In this document: positions 25,801 through 37,400 of the stretch, piece by piece
How positions within the stretch are numbered: the stretch's first letter is position 1
Layout: each line of letters begins with the position of its first letter
Assembly (NCBI GenBank): GCA_039105265.1
Contig: JAPFFF010000141.1
Location: forward strand, 1-39,382
Direction: 5' to 3'
Length of the DNA: 39,382 nt
From: Tritrichomonas musculus
Taxonomy: Eukaryota > Parabasalia > Tritrichomonadida > Tritrichomonadidae
Notes under the pieces: generated by a model
The model's input: only the letters and a program-made list of their open reading frames with translations
Told to the model about the DNA's origin: nothing
Databases searched by the model: none
Position numbers and translations under genes: made by a program

Positions 25801-28800
25801 AGCCAAGGAACAACTTACCCAAGAAACAACTCAGCCAAGGAACAATTCAGCCAAGAAACAACTCAGCCAAGAAACAACTCAGCCAAGAAACAACTCAGCC
25901 AAGGAACAACTTACCCAAGAAACAACTCAGCCAAGGAACAACTTAGCAAAGAAACATCTCAGCCAAGAAACAACTCAGCCAAGGAACAACTCAGCCAAGG
26001 AACAACTCAGCCAAGAAACAACTCAGCCAAGGAACAACTTACCCAAGAAACAACTCAGCCAAGGAACAACTTAGCAAAGAAACATCTCAGCCAAGAAACA
26101 ACTCAGCCAAGGAACAACTCAGCCAAGGAACAACTTACCCAAGAAACAACTCAGCCAAGGAACAACTTACCCAAGAAACAACTCAGCCAAGGAACAACTT
26201 AGCAAAGAAACATCTCAGCCAAGAAACAACTCAGCCAAGGAACAATTCAGCCAAGAAACAACTCAGCCAAGGAACAACTTACCCAAGAAACAACTCAGCC
26301 AAGAAACAACTTAGCAAAGAAACATCTCAGCCAAGAAACAACTCAGCCAAGGAACAATTCAGCCAAGAAACAACTCAGCCAAGAAACAACTCAGCCAAGA
26401 AACAACTCAGCCAAGGAACAACTTACCCAAGAAACAACTCAGCCAAGGAACAACTTAGCAAAGAAACATCTCAGCCAAGAAACAACTCAGCCAAGGAACA
26501 ACTCAGCCAAGGAACAACTCAGCAAAGAAACAAATCAGCCAAGGAACAACTTACCCAAGAAACAACTCAGCCAAGGAACAACTTAGCAAAGAAACATCTC
26601 AGCCAAGAAACAACTCAGCCAAGGAACAACTTAGCAAAGAAACATCTCAGCCAAGAAACAACTCAGCCAAGGAACAATTCAGCCAAGGAACAATTCAGCC
26701 AAGAAACAACTCAGCCAAGAAACAACTCAGCCAAGGAACAACTCAGCCAAGAAACAACTCAGCCAAGAAACAACTCAGCCAAGGAACAACTTACCCAAGA
26801 AACAACTCAGCCAAGGAACAACTTAGCAAAGAAACAACTCAGCCAAGAAACAACTCAGCCAAGAAACAACTCAGCCAAGGAACAACTTACCCAAGAAACA
26901 ACTCAGCCAAGGAACAACTTACCCAAGAAACAACTCAGCCAAGGAACAACTTAGCAAAGAAACATCTCAGCCAAGAAACAACTCAGCCAAGGAACAATTC
27001 AGCCAAGAAACAACTCAGCCAAGAAACAACTCAGCCAAGGAACAACTTACCCAAGAAACAACTCAGCCAAGGAACAACTTAGCAAAGAAACATCTCAGCC
27101 AAGAAACAACTCAGCCAAGGAACAATTCAGCCAAGAAACAACTCAGCCAAGAAACAACTCAGCCAAGAAACAACTCAGCCAAGGAACAACTTACCCAAGA
27201 AACAACTCAGCCAAGGAACAACTTAGCAAAGAAACATCTCAGCCAAGAAACAACTCAGCCAAGGAACAACTCAGCCAAGGAACAACTCAGCAAAGAAACA
27301 AATCAGCCAAGGAACAACTTACCCAAGAAACAACTCAGCCAAGGAACAACTTAGCAAAGAAACATCTCAGCCAAGAAACAACTCAGCCAAGGAACAATTC
27401 AGCCAAGGAACAATTCAGCCAAGAAACAACTCAGCCAAGAAACAACTCAGCCAAGGAACAACTCAGCCAAGAAACAACTCAGCCAAGAAACAACTCAGCC
27501 AAGGAACAACTTACCCAAGAAACAACTCAGCCAAGGAACAACTTAGCAAAGAAACATCTCAGCCAAGAAACAACTCAGCCAAGGAACAACTCAGCCAAGG
27601 AACAACTTACCCAAGAAACAACTCAGCCAAGGAACAACTTACCCAAGAAACAACTCAGCCAAGGAACAACTTAGCAAAGAAACATCTCAGCCAAGAAACA
27701 ACTCAGCCAAGGAACAATTCAGCCAAGAAACAACTCAGCCAAGAAACAACTCAGCCAAGGAACAACTTACCCAAGAAACAACTCAGCCAAGGAACAACTC
27801 AGCCAAGGAACAACTTACCCAAGAAACAACTCAGCCAAGGAACAACTTAGCAAAGAAACATCTCAGCCAAGAAACAACTCAGCCAAGGAACAACTCAGCC
27901 AAGGAACAACTTACCCAAGAAACAACTCAGCCAAGGAACAACTTACCCAAGAAACAACTCAGCCAAGGAACAACTTAGCAAAGAAACAGCCAAGGAACAA
28001 CTTACCCAAGAAACAACTCAGCCAAGGAACAACTTAGCAAAGAAACATCTCAGCCAAGAAACAACTCAGCCAAGGAACAATTCAGCCAAGAAACAACTCA
28101 GCCAAGAAACAACTCAGCCAAGGAACAACTTACCCAAGAAACAACTCAGCCAAGGAACAACTCAGCCAAGGAACAACTTACCCAAGAAACAACTCAGCCA
28201 AGGAACAACTTAGCAAAGAAACATCTCAGCCAAGAAACAACTCAGCCAAGGAACAACTCAGCCAAGGAACAACTTACCCAAGAAACAACTCAGCCAAGGA
28301 ACAACTTACCCAAGAAACAACTCAGCCAAGGAACAACTTAGCAAAGAAACATCTCAGCCAAGAAACAACTCAGCCAAGGAACAATTCAGCCAAGAAACAA
28401 CTCAGCCAAGAAACAACTCAGCCAAGGAACAACTTACCCAAGAAACAACTCAGCCAAGGAACAACTTAGCAAAGAAACATCTCAGCCAAGAAACAACTCA
28501 GCCAAGGAACAACTCAGCCAAGGAACAACTTAGCAAAGAAACATCTCAGCCAAGAAATAACTCAGCCAAGGAACAATTCAGCCAAGAAACAACTCAGCCA
28601 AGGAACAACTTACCCAAGAAACAACTCAGCCAAGGAACAACTCAGCCAAGGAACAACTTACCCAAGAAACAACTCAGCCAAGGAACAATTCAGCCAAGAA
28701 ACAACTCAGCCAAGAAACAACTCAGCCAAGAAACAACTCAGCCAAGGAACAACTTACCCAAGAAACAACTCAGCCAAGGAACAACTTAGCAAAGAAACAT

Positions 28801-31800
28801 CTCAGCCAAGAAACAACTCAGCCAAGGAACAACTCAGCCAAGGAACAACTCAGCCAAGAAACAACTCAGCCAAGGAACAACTTACCCAAGAAACAACTCA
28901 GCCAAGGAACAACTTAGCAAAGAAACATCTCAGCCAAGAAACAACTCAGCCAAGGAACAACTCAGCCAAGGAACAACTTACCCAAGAAACAACTCAGCCA
29001 AGGAACAACTTACCCAAGAAACAACTCAGCCAAGGAACAACTTAGCAAAGAAACATCTCAGCCAAGAAACAACTCAGCCAAGGAACAATTCAGCCAAGAA
29101 ACAACTCAGCCAAGGAACAACTTACCCAAGAAACAACTCAGCCAAGAAACAACTTAGCAAAGAAACATCTCAGCCAAGAAACAACTCAGCCAAGGAACAA
29201 TTCAGCCAAGAAACAACTCAGCCAAGAAACAACTCAGCCAAGAAACAACTCAGCCAAGGAACAACTTACCCAAGAAACAACTCAGCCAAGGAACAACTTA
29301 GCAAAGAAACATCTCAGCCAAGAAACAACTCAGCCAAGGAACAACTCAGCCAAGGAACAACTCAGCAAAGAAACAAATCAGCCAAGGAACAACTTACCCA
29401 AGAAACAACTCAGCCAAGGAACAACTTAGCAAAGAAACATCTCAGCCAAGAAACAACTCAGCCAAGGAACAACTTAGCAAAGAAACATCTCAGCCAAGAA
29501 ACAACTCAGCCAAGGAACAATTCAGCCAAGGAACAATTCAGCCAAGAAACAACTCAGCCAAGAAACAACTCAGCCAAGGAACAACTCAGCCAAGAAACAA
29601 CTCAGCCAAGAAACAACTCAGCCAAGGAACAACTTACCCAAGAAACAACTCAGCCAAGGAACAACTTAGCAAAGAAACAACTCAGCCAAGAAACAACTCA
29701 GCCAAGGAACAACTCAGCCAAGGAACAACTTACCCAAGAAACAACTCAGCCAAGGAACAACTTACCCAAGAAACAACTCAGCCAAGGAACAACTTAGCAA
29801 AGAAACATCTCAGCCAAGAAACAACTCAGCCAAGGAACAATTCAGCCAAGAAACAACTCAGCCAAGAAACAACTCAGCCAAGGAACAACTTACCCAAGAA
29901 ACAACTCAGCCAAGGAACAACTTAGCAAAGAAACATCTCAGCCAAGAAACAACTCAGCCAAGGAACAATTCAGCCAAGAAACAACTCAGCCAAGAAACAA
30001 CTCAGCCAAGAAACAACTCAGCCAAGGAACAACTTACCCAAGAAACAACTCAGCCAAGGAACAACTTAGCAAAGAAACATCTCAGCCAAGAAACAACTCA
30101 GCCAAGGAACAACTCAGCCAAGGAACAACTCAGCAAAGAAACAAATCAGCCAAGGAACAACTTACCCAAGAAACAACTCAGCCAAGGAACAACTTAGCAA
30201 AGAAACATCTCAGCCAATAAACAACTCAGCCAAGGAACAATTCAGCCAAGGAACAATTCAGCCAAGAAACAACTCAGCCAAGAAACAACTCAGCCAAGGA
30301 ACAACTCAGCCAAGAAACAACTCAGCCAAGAAACAACTCAGCCAAGGAACAACTTACCCAAGAAACAACTCAGCCAAGGAACAACTTAGCAAAGAAACAT
30401 CTCAGCCAAGAAACAACTCAGCCAAGGAACAACTCAGCCAAGGAACAACTTACCCAAGAAACAACTCAGCCAAGGAACAACTTACCCAAGAAACAACTCA
30501 GCCAAGGAACAACTTAGCAAAGAAACATCTCAGCCAAGAAACAACTCAGCCAAGGAACAATTCAGCCAAGAAACAACTCAGCCAAGAAACAACTCAGCCA
30601 AGGAACAACTTACCCAAGAAACAACTCAGCCAAGGAACAACTCAGCCAAGGAACAACTTACCCAAGAAACAACTCAGCCAAGGAACAACTTAGCAAAGAA
30701 ACATCTCAGCCAAGAAACAACTCAGCCAAGGAACAACTCAGCCAAGGAACAACTTACCCAAGAAACAACTCAGCCAAGGAACAACTTACCCAAGAAACAA
30801 CTCAGCCAAGGAACAACTTAGCAAAGAAACATCTCAGCCAAGAAACAACTCAGCCAAGGAACAACTCAGCCAAGGAACAACTTACCCAAGAAACAACTCA
30901 GCCAAGGAACAACTTAGCAAAGAAACATCTCAGCCAAGAAACAACTCAGCCAAGGAACAACTCAGCCAAGGAACAACTCAGCCAAGAAACAACTCAGCCA
31001 AGGAACAACTTACCCAAGAAACAACTCAGCCAAGGAACAACTTAGCAAAGAAACATCTCAGCCAAGAAACAACTCAGCCAAGGAACAACTCAGCCAAGGA
31101 ACAACTTACCCAAGAAACAACTCAGCCAAGGAACAACTTACCCAAGAAACAACTCAGCCAAGGAACAACTTAGCAAAGAAACATCTCAGCCAAGAAACAA
31201 CTCAGCCAAGGAACAATTCAGCCAAGAAACAACTCAGCCAAGAAACAACTCAGCCAAGGAACAACTTACCCAAGAAACAACTCAGCCAAGGAACAACTCA
31301 GCCAAGGAACAACTTACCCAAGAAACAACTCAGCCAAGGAACAACTTAGCAAAGAAACATCTCAGCCAAGAAACAACTCAGCCAAGGAACAACTCAGCCA
31401 AGGAACAACTTACCCAAGAAACAACTCAGCCAAGGAACAACTTACCCAAGAAACAACTCAGCCAAGGAACAACTTAGCAAAGAAACATCTCAGCCAAGAA
31501 ACAACTCAGCCAAGGAACAATTCAGCCAAGAAACAACTCAGCCAAGAAACAACTCAGCCAAGGAACAACTTACCCAAGAAACAACTCAGCCAAGGAACAA
31601 CTTAGCAAAGAAACATCTCAGCCAAGAAACAACTCAGCCAAGGAACAACTCAGCCAAGGAACAACTTACCCAAGAAACAACTCAGCCAAGGAACAACTTA
31701 GCAAAGAAACATCTCAGCCAAGAAACAACTCAGCCAAGGAACAACTCAGCCAAGGAACAACTCAGCCAAGAAACAACTCAGCCAAGGAACAACTTACCCA

Positions 31801-34363
31801 AGAAACAACTCAGCCAAGGAACAACTTAGCAAAGAAACATCTCAGCCAAGAAACAACTCAGCCAAGGAACAACTCAGCCAAGGAACAACTTACCCAAGAA
31901 ACAACTCAGCCAAGGAACAACTTACCCAAGAAACAACTCAGCCAAGGAACAACTTAGCAAAGAAACATCTCAGCCAAGAAACAACTCAGCCAAGGAACAA
32001 TTCAGCCAAGAAACAACTCAGCCAAGAAACAACTCAGCCAAGAAACAACTCAGCCAAGGAACAACTTACCCAAGAAACAACTCAGCCAAGGAACAACTTA
32101 GCAAAGAAACATCTCAGCCAAGAAACAACTCAGCCAAGGAACAACTCAGCCAAGGAACAACTCAGCAAAGAAACAAATCAGCCAAGGAACAACTTACCCA
32201 AGAAACAACTCAGCCAAGGAACAACTTAGCAAAGAAACATCTCAGCCAAGAAACAACTCAGCCAAGGAACAACTTAGCAAAGAAACATCTCAGCCAAGAA
32301 ACAACTCAGCCAAGGAACAATTCAGCCAAGGAACAATTCAGCCAAGAAACAACTCAGCCAAGAAACAACTCAGCCAAGGAACAACTCAGCCAAGAAACAA
32401 CTCAGCCAAGAAACAACTCAGCCAAGGAACAACTTACCCAAGAAACAACTCAGCCAAGGAACAACTTAGCAAAGAAACAACTCAGCCAAGAAACAACTCA
32501 GCCAAGAAACAACTCAGCCAAGGAACAACTTACCCAAGAAACAACTCAGCCAAGGAACAACTTACCCAAGAAACAACTCAGCCAAGGAACAACTTAGCAA
32601 AGAAACATCTCAGCCAAGAAACAACTCAGCCAAGGAACAATTCAGCCAAGAAACAACTCAGCCAAGAAACAACTCAGCCAAGGAACAACTTACCCAAGAA
32701 ACAACTCAGCCAAGGAACAACTTAGCAAAGAAACATCTCAGCCAAGAAACAACTCAGCCAAGGAACAATTCAGCCAAGAAACAACTCAGCCAAGAAACAA
32801 CTCAGCCAAGAAACAACTCAGCCAAGGAACAACTTACCCAAGAAACAACTCAGCCAAGGAACAACTTACCCAAGAAACAACTCAGCCAAGGAACAATTCA
32901 GCCAAGAAACAACTCAGCCAAGAAACAACTCAGCCAAGGAACAACTCAGCCAAGAAACAACTCAGCCAAGAAACAACTCAGCCAAGGAACAACTTACCCA
33001 AGAAACAACTCAGCCAAGGAACAACTTAGCAAAGAAACATCTCAGCCAAGAAACAACTCAGCCAAGGAACAACTCAGCCAAGGAACAACTTACCCAAGAA
33101 ACAACTCAGCCAAGGAACAACTTACCCAAGAAACAACTCAGCCAAGGAACAACTTAGCAAAGAAACATCTCAGCCAAGAAACAACTCAGCCAAGGAACAA
33201 TTCAGCCAAGAAACAACTCAGCCAAGAAACAACTCAGCCAAGGAACAACTTACCCAAGAAACAACTCAGCCAAGGAACAACTCAGCCAAGGAACAACTTA
33301 CCCAAGAAACAACTCAGCCAAGGAACAACTTAGCAAAGAAACATCTCAGCCAAGAAACAACTCAGCCAAGGAACAACTCAGCCAAGGAACAACTTACCCA
33401 AGAAACAACTCAGCCAAGGAACAACTTACCCAAGAAACAACTCAGCCAAGGAACAACTTAGCAAAGAAACATCTCAGCCAAGAAACAACTCAGCCAAGGA
33501 ACAATTCAGCCAAGAAACAACTCAGCCAAGAAACAACTCAGCCAAGGAACAACTTAGCAAAGAAACATCTCAGCCAAGAAACAACTCAGCCCAGGAACAA
33601 TTCAGCCAAGGAACAATTCAGCCAAGAAACAACTCAGCCAAGAAACAACTCAGCCAAGGAACAACTCAGCCAAGAAACAACTCAGCCAAGAAACAACTCA
33701 GCCAAGGAACAACTTACCCAAGAAACAACTCAGCCAAGGAACAACTTAGCAAAGAAACATCTCAGCCAAGAAACAACTCAGCCAAGGAACAACTCAGCCA
33801 AGGAACAACTTACCCAAGAAACAACTCAGCCAAGGAACAACTTACCCAAGAAACAACTCAGCCAAGGAACAACTTAGCAAAGAAACATCTCAGCCAAGAA
33901 ACAACTCAGCCAAGGAACAATTCAGCCAAGAAACAACTCAGCCAAGAAACAACTCAGCCAAGGAACAACTTACCCAAGAAACAACTCAGCCAAGGAACAA
34001 CTTAGCAAAGAAACATCTCAGCCAAGAAACAACTCAGCCAAGGAACAATTCAGCCAAGAAACAACTCAGCCAAGAGACAACTCAGCCAAGAAACAACTCA
34101 GCCAAGAAACAACTCAGCCAAGAAACAACTCAGCCAAGAAACAACTTACCCAAGAAACAACTCAGCCAAGGAACAACTTAGCAAAGAAACATCTCAGCCA
34201 AGAAACAACTCAGCCAAGGAACAACTCAGCCAAGGAACAACTCAGCCAAGAAACAACTCAGCCAAGGAACAACTTACCCAAGAAACAACTCAGCCAAGGA
34301 ACAACTTAGCAAAGAAACATCTCAGCCAAGAAACAACTCAGCCAAGGAACAATTCAGCCAAGA
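22817..34363 (+). repeat. Type A segment 6 (11.5 kb)
   Basis: This is the longest type A stretch, about 722 units. AACAAATCAG markers lie at 23873, 24641, 26529, 27297, 29372, 30140 and 32172. Three pairs in it are 768 bp (48 units) apart. The block 23873-25328 recurs at 26529-27984 at an offset of 2,656, ending exactly at the 11-bp unit. The array from 27996 to about 29,237 recurs at 35836 to about 37,077. The end, about 33.58-34.36 kb, matches the sequence to the left of B1: the CAGCCCAGG unit and the GACAACTCAG unit are 496 bp apart in both places. A one-off CCAATA unit lies at 30204-30219. No other element is seen. Confidence 0.92.
27985..27995 (+). repeat. Only off-length unit: 11 bp, register shift of the array
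   Basis: This unit reads AACAGCCAAGG, the consensus with five bases missing in the middle. Before it, units start at 1 modulo 16; after it, at 12 modulo 16 to the window's end. It is thus the only net length change not equal to a whole unit in 39 kb. To the left, 26529-27984 matches 23873-25328. To the right, 27996 onward matches 35836 onward. The two flanks belong to different higher-order contexts, so it marks a join. It may be a real end-joining breakpoint or an assembly join or consensus error. Confidence 0.95.
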
Positions 34364-34459
34364 AACAACTCAGCAAAGGAACAACTCAGCAAAGGAACAA
34401 CTTACCCAAGGAGCAACTCAGACAAGGAGCAACTCAGCCAAGGAACAACTCAGCCAATG
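34364..34459 (+). repeat. Type B block B6: leader only (6 units)
   Basis: The 96 bp contain exactly the six leader units found at the start of B1-B5 (two CAAAGG, one TTACCCAAGG, AGCAACTCAGACAAGG, AGCAACTCAGCCAAGG, one ending CCAATG). The array then returns to type A at an AACAACTTACCCAAGA unit. Sequence to its left matches the left flank of B1. It is the shortest member of the series of blocks with a common left end. The ATG it carries opens no long frame. Confidence 0.92.
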
Positions 34460-37400
34460 AACAACTTACCCAAGAAACAACTCAGCCAAGGAACAACTTA
34501 GCAAAGAAACATCTCAGCCAAGAAACAACTCAGCCAAGGAACAATTCAGCCAAGAAACAACTCAGCCAAGAAACAACTCAGCCAAGAAACAACTCAGCCA
34601 AGGAACAACTTACCCAAGAAACAACTCAGCCAAGGAACAACTTAGCAAAGAAACATCTCAGCCAAGAAACAACTCAGCCAAGGAACAACTCAGCCAAGGA
34701 ACAACTCAGCAAAGAAACAAATCAGCCAAGGAACAACTTACCCAAGAAACAACTCAGCCAAGGAACAACTTAGCAAAGAAACATCTCAGCCAAGAAACAA
34801 CTCAGCCAAGGAACAATTCAGCCAAGGAACAATTCAGCCAAGAAACAACTCAGCCAAGAAACAACTCAGCCAAGGAACAACTCAGCCAAGAAACAACTCA
34901 GCCAAGAAACAACTCAGCCAAGGAACAACTTACCCAAGAAACAACTCAGCCAAGGAACAACTTAGCAAAGAAACATCTCAGCCAAGAAACAACTCAGCCA
35001 AGGAACAACTCAGCCAAGGAACAACTTACCCAAGAAACAACTCAGCCAAGGAACAACTTACCCAAGAAACAACTCAGCCAAGGAACAACTTAGCAAAGAA
35101 ACATCTCAGCCAAGAAACAACTCAGCCAAGGAACAATTCAGCCAAGAAACAACTCAGCCAAGAAACAACTCAGCCAAGGAACAACTTACCCAAGAAACAA
35201 CTCAGCCAAGGAACAACTCAGCCAAGGAACAACTTACCCAAGAAACAACTCAGCCAAGGAACAACTTAGCAAAGAAACATCTCAGCCAAGAAACAACTCA
35301 GCCAAGGAACAACTCAGCCAAGGAACAACTTACCCAAGAAACAACTCAGCCAAGGAACAACTTAGCAAAGAAACAACTCAGCCAAGGAACAACTTAGCAA
35401 AGAAACATCTCAGCCAAGAAACAACTCAGCCAAGGAACAATTCAGCCAAGAAACAACTCAGCCAAGAAACAACTCAGCCAAGGAACAACTTACCCAAGAA
35501 ACAACTCAGCCAAGGAACAACTTAGCAAAGAAACATCTCAGCCAAGAAACAACTCAGCCAAGGAACAACTCAGCCAAGGAACAACTTACCCAAGAAACAA
35601 CTCAGCCAAGGAACAACTTAGCAAAGAAACATCTCAGCCAAGAAACAACTCAGCCAAGGAACAACTCAGCCAAGGAACAACTCAGCCAAGAAACAACTCA
35701 GCCAAGGAACAACTTACCCAAGAAACAACTCAGCCAAGGAACAACTTAGCAAAGAAACATCTCAGCCAAGAAACAACTCAGCCAAGGAACAACTCAGCCA
35801 AGGAACAACTTACCCAAGAAACAACTCAGCCAAGGAACAACTTACCCAAGAAACAACTCAGCCAAGGAACAACTTAGCAAAGAAACATCTCAGCCAAGAA
35901 ACAACTCAGCCAAGGAACAATTCAGCCAAGAAACAACTCAGCCAAGAAACAACTCAGCCAAGGAACAACTTACCCAAGAAACAACTCAGCCAAGGAACAA
36001 CTCAGCCAAGGAACAACTTACCCAAGAAACAACTCAGCCAAGGAACAACTTAGCAAAGAAACATCTCAGCCAAGAAACAACTCAGCCAAGGAACAACTCA
36101 GCCAAGGAACAACTTACCCAAGAAACAACTCAGCCAAGGAACAACTTACCCAAGAAACAACTCAGCCAAGGAACAACTTAGCAAAGAAACATCTCAGCCA
36201 AGAAACAACTCAGCCAAGGAACAATTCAGCCAAGAAACAACTCAGCCAAGAAACAACTCAGCCAAGGAACAACTTACCCAAGAAACAACTCAGCCAAGGA
36301 ACAACTTAGCAAAGAAACATCTCAGCCAAGAAACAACTCAGCCAAGGAACAACTCAGCCAAGGAACAACTTAGCAAAGAAACATCTCAGCCAAGAAATAA
36401 CTCAGCCAAGGAACAATTCAGCCAAGAAACAACTCAGCCAAGGAACAACTTACCCAAGAAACAACTCAGCCAAGGAACAACTCAGCCAAGGAACAACTTA
36501 CCCAAGAAACAACTCAGCCAAGGAACAATTCAGCCAAGAAACAACTCAGCCAAGAAACAACTCAGCCAAGAAACAACTCAGCCAAGGAACAACTTACCCA
36601 AGAAACAACTCAGCCAAGGAACAACTTAGCAAAGAAACATCTCAGCCAAGAAACAACTCAGCCAAGGAACAACTCAGCCAAGGAACAACTCAGCCAAGAA
36701 ACAACTCAGCCAAGGAACAACTTACCCAAGAAACAACTCAGCCAAGGAACAACTTAGCAAAGAAACATCTCAGCCAAGAAACAACTCAGCCAAGGAACAA
36801 CTCAGCCAAGGAACAACTTACCCAAGAAACAACTCAGCCAAGGAACAACTTACCCAAGAAACAACTCAGCCAAGGAACAACTTAGCAAAGAAACATCTCA
36901 GCCAAGAAACAACTCAGCCAAGGAACAATTCAGCCAAGAAACAACTCAGCCAAGGAACAACTTACCCAAGAAACAACTCAGCCAAGAAACAACTTAGCAA
37001 AGAAACATCTCAGCCAAGAAACAACTCAGCCAAGGAACAATTCAGCCAAGAAACAACTCAGCCAAGAAACAACTCAGCCAAGGAACAACTCAGCCAAGGA
37101 ACAACTTACCCAAGAAACAACTCAGCCAAGGAACAACTTACCCAAGAAACAACTCAGCCAAGGAACAACTTAGCAAAGAAACATCTCAGCCAAGAAACAA
37201 CTCAGCCAAGGAACAACTCAGCCAAGGAACAACTCAGCAAAGAAACAAATCAGCCAAGGAACAACTTACCCAAGAAACAACTCAGCCAAGGAACAACTTA
37301 GCAAAGAAACATCTCAGCCAAGAAACAACTCAGCCAAGGAACAACTTACCCAAGAAACAACTCAGCCAAGGAACAATTCAGCCAAGAAACAACTCAGCCA

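Noticed and set aside
30204-30219. CCAATA unit as a possible functional site
   Set aside because: It is a single-base variant of the AACATCTCAGCCAAGA unit. One occurrence in an array of thousands of units is expected from mutation or sequencing error.
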